A stretch of 64,000 nucleotides of DNA from Arthrobacter sp. PGP41. Its GTDB lineage: Bacteria; Actinomycetota; Actinomycetes; Actinomycetales; Micrococcaceae. The position numbers were made by a program, and so were the translations under genes. The number at the start of each line of letters is the position of its first letter. Positions within the stretch are counted from its first letter, which is position 1. Positions 1 to 8,853 of this stretch are shown piece by piece. The stretch is taken from the NCBI RefSeq assembly GCF_002953935.1, contig NZ_CP026514.1, positions 2,356,001-2,420,000 on the forward strand, read 5' to 3'. The notes under the pieces were generated by a model. It was not told where the DNA came from, made no database searches, and worked only from the letters and a program-made list of their open reading frames with translations.

Positions 1-1
1 C

Positions 2-1258
2 CCTGCGTCCGGCCGGCCCGAAGATCCATGGGAACGGGGAACCGCGCCGCTGCCCGCCGAGGCCAACCCCAGCTGGATGGGGCACGTGCAGCCGGGGAAC
101 TACCGTCCGGCGCCCGGGCACCAGGGGGCGCCGGTTGGAACTGTGGTGCCGCCGCAGGTCCAGGGAACCATGGTGAAGGCGGGCAGGTCCCGCAGCGGAC
201 TGCTGGGTCTGACCGTGGGCGTCAGTGCCCTGGCCCTCCTGAGTCTTTTCCTGGTGGTGCCGTTCCTGCTGTCCAGCACGGGGCCGGCCGGGTTCGTGGT
301 GGGGTTCCTGGCATCATTGATCCCCTTGTCCGTGGTGCTCCTGGCCGTGCACATCATCGACAAGTGGGAGCCCGAGCCAAAGCGGCTGCTGTACTTCGCC
401 TTCACGTGGGGCGCCGCGGTATCCATTGCCGTAACGCTGCTCATCCAGCCGTTCTTTGTCCTGACGTACGAGTTTTCGGACGCGGCGGACCTCCGGACCT
501 ACATGGCCACCGTGCAGGCTCCGATTGTGGAGGAGTTCGCTAAATCCCTGGGGCTGCTGATGCTGCTCCTGCTGGCGAGGAAACACTTTGACGGGCCGGT
601 GGACGGCGTGGTCTTCGCGTTCACCATCGCCGGAGGTTTCGCCTTCACGGAGAACATCCTGTACTTCGGCAGGGCCATCGCGGAGTCGGCCGATCCCGCG
701 GGCGAGTTCGCCCAGGTCTTCTTCCTCCGCGGGGTCATGTCGCCCTTTGCGCACGCGATCTTCACGGGCACCACCGGGCTGGTCATGGGGTTCGCCGCCC
801 GGCGCTGGCATACCGGCGCCTCGGTGGCCGCTTTCCTGGTGGGGCTGCTGCCTGCCATGTTCCTGCACAACCGCTGGAACAGCATGGGCCAGGGCTTCCT
901 GGTGGACTACGTCCTGGTCCAGGTGCCCATCTTCTTCCTTGCCCTGGGCGGCATCATCCTGCTGCGCGTCGCGGAGAAAAGGCTGACCCGGCAGCGGCTG
1001 CTCGAGTACTCAGCGGCAGGCTGGTTTACTCCGGCCGAGGTGGAGCTCCTGGCCACCGCGGGCGGACGGCGGACGGCATTGAACTGGGCCGGCAGCTATG
1101 GCAGGAAACGGCAGATGAAGGAGTTCCTGAAGGCCGCCACGCATCTGGCAAACACCCGGCAGCGCATCCTGAGCGGCCGCGATGTCCAGCTGCACCAGGC
1201 TGAGGAGCGGCAGCAGCTGCAGCGCATCCTGGCCCTGCGGGCCGCCGTCGCCGGCTGA
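2..1258 (+). CDS. PrsW-family intramembrane metalloprotease (5' end off window)
   Basis: This is a polytopic membrane protein with the PrsW/CPBP-like glutamic protease signature: EEFAK (EExxK), FAFTEN (FxxxEN) and HAIFTG on successive hydrophobic helices, with LHNRWN near the last one. PrsW proteins cleave membrane-bound substrates such as anti-sigma factors; the substrate here is unknown. The frame is open back to the window edge with a Pro/Gly-rich hydrophilic head, so the true start probably lies upstream. The first in-window ATG is at 77. The soluble C-terminal tail of about 90 residues is basic and helical. It converges with the minus-strand isomerase gene only 12 bp downstream and is functionally separate from it. 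Confidence 0.85.
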   Translation, partial: PASGRPEDPWERGTAPLPAEANPSWMGHVQPGNYRPAPGHQGAPVGTVVPPQVQGTMVKAGRSRSGLLGLTVGVSALALLSLFLVVPFLLSSTGPAGFVVGFLASLIPLSVVLLAVHIIDKWEPEPKRLLYFAFTWGAAVSIAVTLLIQPFFVLTYEFSDAADLRTYMATVQAPIVEEFAKSLGLLMLLLLARKHFDGPVDGVVFAFTIAGGFAFTENILYFGRAIAESADPAGEFAQVFFLRGVMSPFAHAIFTGTTGLVMGFAARRWHTGASVAAFLVGLLPAMFLHNRWNSMGQGFLVDYVLVQVPIFFLALGGIILLRVAEKRLTRQRLLEYSAAGWFTPAEVELLATAGGRRTALNWAGSYGRKRQMKEFLKAATHLANTRQRILSGRDVQLHQAEERQQLQRILALRAAVAG

Positions 1259-1270
1259 CGCCCCGCCCGC

Positions 1271-2107
1271 TCACCTGACCGGGTACGCGGACGCCTTCGG
1301 TATCAGTGCCAGCGCCTCGTCCAGTACCTTCCCGAAGTTGCCGGGATCGTGGGCAAAGCGGCCCAGGAAGAGTCCCGATGCCCCGTGGAGCAGGGGAAGG
1401 AGTCCCGGCTTCGCCGAGCCGCCATAGATGATTGGCACGCTTCCCGGCGTCCCGCCCTGTCCGGAGGCTTCCCCTTCCAGCAGCATGCGCAATGAACGCA
1501 GAACTGCGGAGATGTATCCTGCCCCGGCCGGTTCTGCCGCCCCGATGGCCCAGACAGGTTCGTAAGCGACGATGAGCCGCGAGGCCAGGGCCCAGTCTCC
1601 GCCCACGGCATCGTGGATCTGTCGGTGGACAAAGGTGGCGGCAGCCGTTGGCCCGGTTGTCCCGTCCTGTGCTTCCTCCCCCACGCACAGCAGGGGTGTG
1701 ATGCCGGCGTCGTCTGCCGCCCGGACCTTGCGTGCGATCATCGCGTTGTCCTCGCCGAAATGGCGCCGCCGTTCGGCGTGCCCGATTTCCACCAGGCCGA
1801 CCCCCAGCTCCCCCAACAGGGACGGAGCCACTTCCCCCGTCCAGGGCCCGTCCTCCCAGCCGCAGTTCTGCGCGCCGAGGCGGACCGGCGATCCTTCAAG
1901 GATCCGGTTGGCGGCGGGCAGTACCGGGAAGGTGGGGACCACAAACGGGACCACCCGTCCGGCCGCCAGGGCCGGACGGATGTCCACTTCATGCCGGATG
2001 CCGGCGAGCCACTCAAGGGAGTCGGCGTACCCCAGGTACATTTTGGTGCTGACGCCGACGTACACCGGTTCAGTGTCCTGGCGGTCATTTGTGCTGCAGT
2101 CAGGCAT
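1271..2107 (-). CDS. triose-phosphate-isomerase-family tetrulose phosphate isomerase (LerI/EryH-like)
   Basis: The 278-residue TIM-fold enzyme keeps all catalytic residues: Lys22 (VSTKMYLG), His110 (IEIGHAERR motif area) and Glu183 (AYEPVWAIG), plus the phosphate loop YGGSAKPG near the C terminus. It is the last gene of a sugar-catabolic operon with a DhaK-like kinase and an RpiB-like isomerase. In characterised erythritol/threitol pathways the TIM paralogue (LerI in mycobacteria, EryH in Brucella) converts L-erythrulose 1-phosphate to D-erythrulose 4-phosphate, so that role is inferred from context. It is probably not the glycolytic TpiA, which in actinobacteria lies with gap and pgk. A TTG at 2116 is an alternative start; ATG 2107 sits just after the MFS stop, suggesting coupled translation. 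Confidence 0.8.
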   Translation of the reverse strand: MPDCSTNDRQDTEPVYVGVSTKMYLGYADSLEWLAGIRHEVDIRPALAAGRVVPFVVPTFPVLPAANRILEGSPVRLGAQNCGWEDGPWTGEVAPSLLGELGVGLVEIGHAERRRHFGEDNAMIARKVRAADDAGITPLLCVGEEAQDGTTGPTAAATFVHRQIHDAVGGDWALASRLIVAYEPVWAIGAAEPAGAGYISAVLRSLRMLLEGEASGQGGTPGSVPIIYGGSAKPGLLPLLHGASGLFLGRFAHDPGNFGKVLDEALALIPKASAYPVR

Positions 2108-2116
2108 GGGCGGCAA

Positions 2117-3469
2117 TCACTTGTGGTCGAGCAGATCGTCCGCCTTGTTGCGGAACCGCTTGGTGGCGTACATCATGACGGCGGCAACGAACGGCAGGAC
2201 GCCCAGGGCGTAGACCCCCATGGTGCCGGTTTCCGATGCCGTGACCTGGTTGACCGTGGTGCGCAGGATCGGGGCCACAAAGCCGCCCAGGTTTCCCAGC
2301 GAGTTGATCAGGCCGATGCCCGCCGCGGCTGCCGTTCCGGTGAGGAAGGCCGTGGGGTAGGACCAGGCGATGGGGCCGATGGACAGGAAGCTGCACACTG
2401 CCAGGGTGATGAAAATGATGCCCAGGGCCGGAACATGGTTGGCGCCTGCCCAGGCAGAGCCGAAGATGCACAGGCCGGTGGAGAGGAACAGGCCGGTGCC
2501 CCAGACCCGGCGGCGGACTATGGTGTTGGCGGCTCTGCCGATGAGGTAGCACGCGAAGATGCCGAAGAACCAGGGGATCGCTGCCAGCAGGCCCACCATC
2601 AGGCCGACCTTCTGGCCGGTCAGCTGGGACACCTGCTGCGGCAGGTAGAACGTCACGCCATACACAGCCACCTGGAGGCAGAAGTAGATGGCCGTAAAGT
2701 ACCAGACCTTGCGGTTCTTCATGGCGGCGACAACGCCGCGGGGGCCGGTTTCTTCCTTGACGGTGTCCTCCAGCGCCATGACATCCAGCAGGGCCTGCTT
2801 TTCGCCTGGGTTCAGGAATTTGGCGTCCTGCGGGCTGTTGATCAGGAAGAAGTAGGCGGCGATGCCGGCCACAACGGCGAGCATGCCTTCCACGAAGAAC
2901 ATGACCTGCCAGCCGGCAACGCCGGGAACCTGGTCGCCGATGTTGATCAGCCAGCCGGACAGCGGGGCACCCATCATCTGCGAAAACGGCTGCGCCAGGT
3001 AGAAGATGGCGAACATCTTCACGCGCACCTTGTTGGGGAACCAGGCCGCGAGGAACATGATGACGCCCGGGAACAGGCCCGCTTCGGTCACACCCAGCAG
3101 GAAGCGCAGGATGATGAAGGATGTCTCGCCCTGAACGAAGGCGAAGCAGGCGGACACGATGCCCCAGGTGATGGCGATGCGGGCCAGCCATACCTTTGCG
3201 CCGAACTTTGTCAGGAGCAGGTTGCTGGGAATTTCGAACAGAGCGTAGCCGATAAAGAAGATACCGGCGCCAAGGGCGTAGGCACCTGCGGTGACCCCGC
3301 GGTCCACCCCGAGCGCTGCCTCGGCGAAGCCCACGTTGGTCCGGTCGAGGAACGCAACAATGTACAGGATGACGAGCATCGGCATGAGCCGGAAGGAGGC
3401 CTTGGAGATCGCCGATTTAAGGACCGGCGAATCCAGGAGCTCCTTGGTGGATGCTGCTGTTAGGGACAT
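2117..3469 (-). CDS. MFS transporter (ACS/phthalate-permease type)
   Basis: This 450-residue carrier has about twelve hydrophobic segments split by a hydrophilic central loop around residues 200-240. The first-half motif DRTNVGFA and the segment RFLLGVTEAGLFPG are typical of the anion:cation symporter family, whose members usually import small organic or sugar acids. Being embedded in the catabolic operon (30-residue peptide and SDR upstream, TIM-family isomerase downstream) makes it the likely uptake system for the pathway substrate. A sugar-acid substrate would fit the family better than a neutral polyol. AGGAG-like bases (AACAGGAGTTTTCG) precede ATG 3469. Confidence 0.85.
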   Translation of the reverse strand: MSLTAASTKELLDSPVLKSAISKASFRLMPMLVILYIVAFLDRTNVGFAEAALGVDRGVTAGAYALGAGIFFIGYALFEIPSNLLLTKFGAKVWLARIAITWGIVSACFAFVQGETSFIILRFLLGVTEAGLFPGVIMFLAAWFPNKVRVKMFAIFYLAQPFSQMMGAPLSGWLINIGDQVPGVAGWQVMFFVEGMLAVVAGIAAYFFLINSPQDAKFLNPGEKQALLDVMALEDTVKEETGPRGVVAAMKNRKVWYFTAIYFCLQVAVYGVTFYLPQQVSQLTGQKVGLMVGLLAAIPWFFGIFACYLIGRAANTIVRRRVWGTGLFLSTGLCIFGSAWAGANHVPALGIIFITLAVCSFLSIGPIAWSYPTAFLTGTAAAAGIGLINSLGNLGGFVAPILRTTVNQVTASETGTMGVYALGVLPFVAAVMMYATKRFRNKADDLLDHK

Positions 3470-3520
3470 CGAAAACTCCTGTTTGAGTATGTAAGAAATC
3501 GGTGCGCTGTGATGCTCGGG

Positions 3521-3613
3521 TTACAGCGGGAAGGCGATGAGAACCACGCCCACCAGGCAGGCGAGCACGCCGATTGCCAGATAGATCCGTCGTTCCTTGG
3601 TCCAGGCGCCCAT
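3521..3613 (-). CDS. 30-residue single-pass membrane peptide in the catabolic operon
   Basis: This unrecognised small open frame reads MGAWTKERRIY followed by a hydrophobic stretch of about 18 residues ending in AFPL and TAA. It lies between the SDR stop (3626) and the MFS start (3469). AAAGGA is placed six bases before the ATG, one of the better ribosome binding sites in the operon. The positive N-terminal segment (Lys-Glu-Arg-Arg) before the helix predicts an N-in, C-out single membrane span. Its position directly before the transporter suggests an accessory or stabilising peptide of that MFS carrier, but this is inference only. It falls below usual gene-calling length cut-offs. Confidence 0.6.
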   Translation of the reverse strand: MGAWTKERRIYLAIGVLACLVGVVLIAFPL

Positions 3614-3625
3614 GGGGGTCCTTTC

Positions 3626-4393
3626 CTAGTGCATGTAGAGCCCGCCGTCCACATTCAGCGTCTGGCCGGAGATGTACCCGGCGTCCTCGCTGATGAGGAA
3701 GGCGATGGCGGCCGCGACGTCGCGGGTGGATCCCACCCGGTTGACCACCAGGTCGCGGGTGAGTTCTTCCTTGCGTTCCTCGCTGAGGGTGCCGCCCATG
3801 ATGTCGGTGTCGATCGGGCCCGGGGAGACGGCGTTGACGGTGATGTCGTACTCCCCCAGTTCGCGGGCGGTGGAGCGGGTCAGGCCGATCACACCGGCCT
3901 TGGCCACCGAGTAGGGCGTTTTGGAGAACGTTCCGCCGCCCCGCTGGGCGGACACCGAAGAGATGTTGACGATCCGCCCGATCCGGTTCTTGGCCATGGA
4001 CTCCGCCACGCGGCGGGTGGCGTAGTGGACGCCGTTCAGGTTGATGTTCAGCACGCGGTCCCACTCGGCCGCGTCAAGGTCCAGGTACGGTACCGGGGAG
4101 CTGACGCCGGCAATGTTGGCCAGGGCCACCACCTGCGGCAGCTCGGCTTCGATCGAGTCTATGGCGGCGCGGACGGAGCCTTCGTCAGCCACGTTGGCAC
4201 CGGCGCCGTGGGCCTGCACGCCGTACCGGGACGCTAATTCCTTGGCCGTCGCCTTGCATAGCGCGTCGTCGAGGTCAATGATGCCGATGTTCCAGCCCTG
4301 GGCCGCAAGGTAGTTGGCGGTGGCCCGGCCGATGCCGCGCTCGGAGACGGCCCCGGTGACGATGGCCGTGCGTTGTGAGGGAAAAGTACCCAT
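3626..4393 (-). CDS. classical SDR oxidoreductase (polyol/sugar dehydrogenase candidate)
   Basis: The 255-residue short-chain dehydrogenase has TGAVSERGIG (residues 13-22) for NAD(P) binding, NIAG around 93-96, Ser146/148 with Tyr161 and Lys165 (YSVAK) as the catalytic set, and PGPIDTDI downstream. Asp39/41 after the second strand (IIDLDD) favours NAD over NADP. Related SDRs in tetritol operons oxidise threitol or erythritol to erythrulose, so a polyol or aldose dehydrogenase is likely, although automatic annotation would call it FabG-like. The frame continues upstream in an unrelated reading of the previous gene. ATG 4393 is chosen because AGGAG sits just before it and the protein then starts at the usual place for the fold. 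Confidence 0.85.
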   Translation of the reverse strand: MGTFPSQRTAIVTGAVSERGIGRATANYLAAQGWNIGIIDLDDALCKATAKELASRYGVQAHGAGANVADEGSVRAAIDSIEAELPQVVALANIAGVSSPVPYLDLDAAEWDRVLNINLNGVHYATRRVAESMAKNRIGRIVNISSVSAQRGGGTFSKTPYSVAKAGVIGLTRSTARELGEYDITVNAVSPGPIDTDIMGGTLSEERKEELTRDLVVNRVGSTRDVAAAIAFLISEDAGYISGQTLNVDGGLYMH

Positions 4394-4421
4394 GCTTGCT
4401 CCTGTGAGTAGGAAGGGATGG

Positions 4422-5414
4422 TCAGCTGATGGGTGCCGGGCCGAGCTCATCAAGCAGTTTCTGCATGGCCACGTACGCTTTGTTGCGGTATGCGATGAGT
4501 TCGGGCGTGCGCTCGGCAGGGACATTGAGGAAGCCGGCGCCGGTCTTGGTGCCGAGCTTCCCGGCCTCCACCAGGTCACTAAGGATTTTCGGCGTGGCAA
4601 ACCTCTCCGGGAAGTCGGTCTGCAGGGACTTGTAGCAGAAGTTGTAGACATCCAGCCCGGCCATGTCCGCAATGGCGAAGGGCCCAAAGAACGGCAGCCG
4701 GAAACCAAAGGTGGTGCGGACCAGTGTGTCAACGTCGTCCGCCGTCGCAATCCCCTGCTCGACCAGCTGGGCAGCCTCGTGGAACAGCGCATACTGCAGG
4801 CGGTTGAGCACGAAGCCGGTGACGTCCTTGACCACGGCTGTCTGCTTGCCGGCGGCGTGGACCAGGTCGCGTGCAGCACCAACGGTGGAGGCGGCGGTGC
4901 CTGCATGGGGAATGATTTCCACACCGGGGATGAACGGCGACGGGTTGGAGAAGTGCACGCCGAGGAAGCGTTCCGGGTTGATGACCGGCCCGGACAGTTC
5001 GGCGATGGAAATCGTGGAGGTGTTGGAACCGATGATGGCGTCCGGCCTTGCCGCTGCGCTGATGCGTGCCAGCGTCTGGTGCTTGATGGCGATGACCTCG
5101 GGGACGGCCTCTTCGATGAAGTCAGCGCCCGCTACGGCTTCCTCGATGTCCTTCGCGGCCCAGAGGTTCTGCTTTAGGATCTCGGTGCTGCCGGCGGGGA
5201 AAAGGCCATCGGCCACGAACTGGTCCGATTCGGCCAGCAGGCGGTCGTAGTTGCCCTGCGCCACTTCGGCGGACACGTCCGCCAGTGCAACACGCGCTCC
5301 TCCCAGCGCCAGGACCTGGGCGATGCCGCCGCCCATGTAGCCGGAGCCGACGACGGCGATCTTCCGTGCGCTGCTGGCATTAGTTGCAGTTGGGGTGCTT
5401 GCTGGTTCGGTCAT
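4422..5414 (-). CDS. 3-hydroxyacyl-CoA-dehydrogenase-family enzyme, substrate probably not a CoA ester
   Basis: The 330-residue protein has an N-terminal Rossmann domain (VVGSGYMGGG, residues 21-30, Asp47 for NAD ribose), the NTST segment at 131-134, the catalytic-type His154 with Asn157 and Glu166 (GVHFSNPSP...VEI), Asn204, and a C-terminal helical dimer domain. This is the 3HCDH fold, shared by 3-hydroxybutyryl-CoA dehydrogenase and by L-gulonate 3-dehydrogenase (lambda-crystallin). No acyl-CoA ligase, thiolase or other beta-oxidation gene is nearby; all neighbours are sugar enzymes, two bases separate it from the RpiB-like gene. I infer oxidation of a 3-hydroxy sugar acid. The exact substrate is unknown. 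Confidence 0.75.
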   Translation of the reverse strand: MTEPASTPTATNASSARKIAVVGSGYMGGGIAQVLALGGARVALADVSAEVAQGNYDRLLAESDQFVADGLFPAGSTEILKQNLWAAKDIEEAVAGADFIEEAVPEVIAIKHQTLARISAAARPDAIIGSNTSTISIAELSGPVINPERFLGVHFSNPSPFIPGVEIIPHAGTAASTVGAARDLVHAAGKQTAVVKDVTGFVLNRLQYALFHEAAQLVEQGIATADDVDTLVRTTFGFRLPFFGPFAIADMAGLDVYNFCYKSLQTDFPERFATPKILSDLVEAGKLGTKTGAGFLNVPAERTPELIAYRNKAYVAMQKLLDELGPAPIS

Positions 5415-5416
5415 GG

Positions 5417-5935
5417 TCAGATTGCCTTCGTGTAGTCGGGCTCGTAGGAGCAGATGGCGTCCACCTTGGCGGCGGAGGCTGAAGTCTCATCGAAGCGGTA
5501 GTCGAGCCATTCGCCCACCAGCTTCTTGGCCAGTTCGAGGCCGATGACGCGCTGGCCCATGGTGAGGACCTGGGCGTTGTTGCTCAGGACCGAGCGTTCC
5601 ACCGAATAGCCGTCGTGGGCCGTAACCGCACGTATGCCCGGGACTTTGTTGGCCGCGATGGCCACCCCCAGGCCGGTACCGCAGATCAGCAGGGCGCGGT
5701 CTGCCTCACCCTCTGCCACTTTCCGGGCGGCGTCCACGGCAACGTGCGGGTACGCGGTCGAGTCATTCGCGCCTACGCCAATGTCGACGACGGACGCCAC
5801 TCGGCTGTCTGCCTCGAGCAGCGCCTTCAGGGCATTCTTGTATTCGACGCCGGCTTCATCGTTGCCAACGACAATGCGCCATCCTGCTGCCGCGCCCTGT
5901 CCTGGATTCGGTCCTGTGTTCTGTCCTGCGCTCAT
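5417..5935 (-). CDS. RpiB-family sugar phosphate isomerase (DerI/EryI-like)
   Basis: The 172-residue RpiB/LacAB-fold enzyme has GNDEAG (Asp26), YPH (His64) and the catalytic loop CGTGLG (Cys85), followed by NKVPGIRAV, all family hallmarks. About 18 extra Gly/Pro-rich residues precede the fold. Housekeeping ribose-5-phosphate isomerase B is possible. However, position in a tetrulose-type operon points to D-erythrulose 4-phosphate to D-erythrose 4-phosphate isomerisation, the role of DerI (mycobacteria) and EryI (Brucella). Its start overlaps the kinase stop by four bases (ATGA), so the two are translationally coupled. Confidence 0.8.
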   Translation of the reverse strand: MSAGQNTGPNPGQGAAAGWRIVVGNDEAGVEYKNALKALLEADSRVASVVDIGVGANDSTAYPHVAVDAARKVAEGEADRALLICGTGLGVAIAANKVPGIRAVTAHDGYSVERSVLSNNAQVLTMGQRVIGLELAKKLVGEWLDYRFDETSASAAKVDAICSYEPDYTKAI

Positions 5936-7707
5936 TCTTTTGCTCCATTTCCGGCCGCGGAAGCGGCCAGGGAATCAGTCAGCGTGCTATCGGCCGTGCC
6001 GGATTCGGCATAGCGTGAGATCCGGGCTGCGATGAGCCCGAAGGAAACGGCGCCCGGATCGGGATGCCCCAGGCTCTTCTCCGCAAGGGGCCGGGCACGG
6101 CCCTTGAGCGGCCGGAGGGAAGCAGTGGCGTCCGCCGCCTCCTGTGCAGCAGCAGCCGCCGCTGCAAGCGCCCCCTTCACCTGCGTGCCGCCGTCGAACG
6201 CTGCCCGGAAAGCCTCCTCGTAGGGAAGCAGCGCGTCCACCATGGTCTTGTCCCCCGGTTCAGCCCTGCCCAGTTCGGTGACGGCATCGACGAACGCGGT
6301 CACGGCGGCGGCGGCGTCGTCACCGCCGTACGAATCCTTGTTGCCTAGCGCCAGCCCGGCAGCAATCACGGCCGACCCCCACAACGCACCGGAGGTGCCG
6401 CCGGCGCGTTCACTCCAGGCCTCCCCCGCCGCCGCCAGCACGCGCTCGACGGAAGCTCCGGCGGCCGCTGATTCAGTGGCAGCCGCCGCTGCCGCGTCCA
6501 CGCCGCGGCGCATGCCGATGCCGTGGTCGCCGTCGCCGGCAATGGCGTCCAGCCTGCCAAGTTCCTCTTCATGTTCGACGACGACGGCCTGCACTTGGGC
6601 GAGCAGGTCGGCTGCCAGCCGGCCCACGGCCGCCGCAGCGGCCGTCGCCTCTTCCACGTCGCCGGCTGCCTCATCCTCGGCTCCGGCGAAGTGCCGGCGG
6701 GCACGCGGTGCGAGGTTTCCCTTCCGGAAAGCGGGGGTGTCGGCAGGCGCGGCCCAGTACCGCTCCAGCTCGTCGTCCAGCCAGAGCAGGGTGAGGGAGA
6801 GCCCGGACATGTCCAGGCTCGTGACCAGTTCGCCGCACTCGGGCTCCACAACGGTGAGGCCGGCGGCAGTGAGGAGTTTCTCGATCTTGCCGTAGAGCAG
6901 GAACAGTTCCTCGTATTTCACGGTGCCCAGGCCGTTGACGATGGCAACTACGCGGTTTCCCGCGTCGTCGGGTCTGTCGACGAGCAGCCTGGAGACAAGG
7001 AGTTCCGCGAGCTCGGACGCCGTGGGCATGGGGTGCTCAGAGATGCCCGGTTCGCCGTGGATCCCCAGGCCCAGCGACATCTGGCCCGGGGGAACGTGGA
7101 ACAGCGGCTCTCCTGCGCCCGGAAGCGTGCAGCCCTCAAAGGCCACGCCGAGGGACCGGGTGCGGTGGTTGGTCCGGAGGGCAAGCCGTTCGACGGCGTC
7201 AAGGTCCAGGCCCGCTTCGGCTGCGGCGCCGGCGATCTTGAAGACCGTGAGGTCGCCGGCTATGCCGCGGCGTTTGCCGATCTGGTCCAGCGGCGCACTG
7301 GCGATGTCGTCGGTGACGAGGACGGTGCGGGTCTCGATGCCCTCGGCGTTAAGGCGGAGCTGGGCCTGCCCGAAGTGGAGCACGTCCCCCGCGTAGTTGC
7401 CGTAGCTCAGCAGGACTCCGCCGCCGGCGCTGGCAGCCTTGGCCACCCGGTAAACCTGTCCCGCGGCAGGAGACGCGAACATGTTGCCGCACGCGGCGCC
7501 GGCGGCGAGGCCCGGTCCCACCAGTCCGGCGAAGGCCGGGTAGTGGCCGGAGCCGCCACCTACCACCAGGGCGACCTGGCCGGCGGGCATCTCGGTGGAA
7601 CGGACCACACCGCCGTCCACCCGGGCCACGTACGCGCGGTTGGCTGCGGCAAAGCCGTCCAGTGCCTCATCCGCGAAGTCTGCGGGGTTGTCGAAGATCT
7701 GGGTCAT
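5932..7707 (-). CDS. dihydroxyacetone-kinase-family tetrulose kinase (DhaK-DhaL fusion)
   Basis: The 591-residue single-chain kinase joins a DhaK domain (about 1-330) to a DhaL domain (about 375-585). DhaK shows GGGSGHYPA (50-58) and His217 in GIHGEPG, the histidine that binds the keto sugar covalently as a hemiaminal. DhaL shows AGDGDHG, whose aspartates hold Mg-ATP. The linker is Glu/Ala-rich. Single-chain enzymes of this type use ATP rather than the PTS. Members in tetritol operons (LerK, DerK) phosphorylate L- or D-erythrulose, fitting the two isomerases downstream. Plain dihydroxyacetone phosphorylation cannot be excluded. There is a weak GAGG ribosome site before ATG 7707. Confidence 0.85.
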   Translation of the reverse strand: MTQIFDNPADFADEALDGFAAANRAYVARVDGGVVRSTEMPAGQVALVVGGGSGHYPAFAGLVGPGLAAGAACGNMFASPAAGQVYRVAKAASAGGGVLLSYGNYAGDVLHFGQAQLRLNAEGIETRTVLVTDDIASAPLDQIGKRRGIAGDLTVFKIAGAAAEAGLDLDAVERLALRTNHRTRSLGVAFEGCTLPGAGEPLFHVPPGQMSLGLGIHGEPGISEHPMPTASELAELLVSRLLVDRPDDAGNRVVAIVNGLGTVKYEELFLLYGKIEKLLTAAGLTVVEPECGELVTSLDMSGLSLTLLWLDDELERYWAAPADTPAFRKGNLAPRARRHFAGAEDEAAGDVEEATAAAAAVGRLAADLLAQVQAVVVEHEEELGRLDAIAGDGDHGIGMRRGVDAAAAAATESAAAGASVERVLAAAGEAWSERAGGTSGALWGSAVIAAGLALGNKDSYGGDDAAAAVTAFVDAVTELGRAEPGDKTMVDALLPYEEAFRAAFDGGTQVKGALAAAAAAAQEAADATASLRPLKGRARPLAEKSLGHPDPGAVSFGLIAARISRYAESGTADSTLTDSLAASAAGNGAKE

Positions 7708-7765
7708 GGTTTCCTCATTGAAATCCGTAGGAGAGTGTTGCCGTGGGCATGAAAGCCGGATGCGA

Positions 7766-8770
7766 TCAGGCGCTGGTGAGCGCCACTGCGGACGGCTGCT
7801 GGCGTCCTTGGGCCACCTGGCTCGTGCCCAGCGCGTATCCGTGGGTCTTGGGGAGGACGTGGCGGCGAAGGTAAGCCTGGTTGCTGGCGGTTACGCTCAG
7901 TCCGTCGCCGCCGTAGTGCTCGGTGCAAAGGATGCCCTGGAAGCCCACGGACAGGGCGACCTTGAACGCCTCGCGGTAGTTGATGAGACCGCTCTCCATG
8001 GGTGCCGGCATGGTGACGTACATGTCGCGGGCCTCGTCTTCGTCCCGGATGTAGTTCTTCATGTGCCAGTAGTTGGAGTACGGCAGGGTCTTGGCCACCA
8101 TCTCGCGCCAGTCCTCGATGGGCCGGTGCAACCGGATAAGGTTGCCGAGGTCAGGGTTGAGGCCAACGTTGTCGAGGCCGATGTCCTGGACCAGCTTCAC
8201 GGAGGAGTCGGCGGTGCCCAGGTATGTGTCCTCGTACATTTCCAGGGACAGCAGCACGCCCACCTCGGCGGCGTGGCGGCCCAGTTCACGGAGGCGGGTC
8301 ACCGCGTTGTTCCACGCTTCCTTGTTGCCTTCAGGGTCCTTGTAGCCTTCCACCGTCCAGAACCACAGGTGCTTCTGCTGCTCCGCCGTGATGGCCTGGT
8401 GGAGGCCGAAGGAGACAACCTCGCAGCCCAGCTCTGCTGCGGCGTCAATGGTGCGGTGGCTGTAGGCCAGGTTTTCTTCCCACTTGCCTTCTTCGATGAC
8501 GCTGCGGCGGATGGCCGAGATCACCGGCACGCCGATCCCCACCGTGTCCGCGGTCTGCTTAAACTCGGCCAGGCGCCCCTGGCTCAGATCGCCCGGGCGA
8601 ACCCAGCTGTCCGTGAGGTCCGCGTTGGCGAAGCCGGCCTCCTTTACCTCGGACAGGACGTCGGCCCAGACGGAGGCCTCGGCGTCGTTCACGTGGACAC
8701 CCTCGGTGTCCGTTCCCGGAAATTGCAGCAGTGCCGCGGTGATGGGCCAGTTGTCGGCTGTGTACGCCAT
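7766..8770 (-). CDS. sugar phosphate isomerase/epimerase-fold TIM barrel protein
   Basis: This is a 334-residue xylose-isomerase-like TIM barrel. A metal-binding tetrad is visible: Glu177 (SLEMYED), Asp207 (NPDLGN), His236 (YWHMKNY) and Glu284 (CTEHYGGDG). The fold covers epimerases such as EryC, hydroxypyruvate isomerases and some decarboxylases of 3-keto sugar acids. It is the first structural gene after the operon promoter and operator. Together with the 3HCDH-type gene it could oxidise and then decarboxylate a five-carbon sugar acid to erythrulose, or alternatively act as a tetrulose-phosphate epimerase. GGGAG precedes ATG 8770. Confidence 0.7.
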   Translation of the reverse strand: MAYTADNWPITAALLQFPGTDTEGVHVNDAEASVWADVLSEVKEAGFANADLTDSWVRPGDLSQGRLAEFKQTADTVGIGVPVISAIRRSVIEEGKWEENLAYSHRTIDAAAELGCEVVSFGLHQAITAEQQKHLWFWTVEGYKDPEGNKEAWNNAVTRLRELGRHAAEVGVLLSLEMYEDTYLGTADSSVKLVQDIGLDNVGLNPDLGNLIRLHRPIEDWREMVAKTLPYSNYWHMKNYIRDEDEARDMYVTMPAPMESGLINYREAFKVALSVGFQGILCTEHYGGDGLSVTASNQAYLRRHVLPKTHGYALGTSQVAQGRQQPSAVALTSA

Positions 8771-8797
8771 GGTGTAGCTCCCTTGCTAGATCCTCTT

Positions 8798-8832
8798 TCC
8801 TATAGGATTTATTATTGCAGCGGTGTTGTCAA
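8798..8832 (-). promoter_or_regulatory. promoter and GntR operator of the catabolic operon
   Basis: On the minus strand a consensus -35 (TTGACA, complement of 8827-8832) is followed about 20 bases later by the perfect palindrome TCCTATAGGA (8798-8807). An AT-rich stretch (AATAATAAATCC) lies between and must hold the -10. The palindrome also occurs, with one change, just upstream of the gntR gene (9670-9679), so it is very likely the operator for that regulator. Binding would cover the -10/start region and block transcription. Confidence 0.6.
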
Positions 8833-8853
8833 GGTCACACCGACGCGGGGGCA

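Noticed and set aside
1271-2107. Glycolytic tpiA
   Set aside because: The catalytic residues fit, but the operon context with a DhaK kinase and RpiB-like isomerase points to a tetrulose phosphate. Plain TpiA activity is not excluded.
1613-3463. 616-residue plus-strand open frame
   Set aside because: Antisense of the TIM-family isomerase and MFS genes, with low-complexity composition and no ribosome site.
4394-4924. N-terminal extension of the SDR frame
   Set aside because: The extra residues are an out-of-frame reading of the 3HCDH gene. The SDR fold starts normally at 4393 with its own ribosome site.
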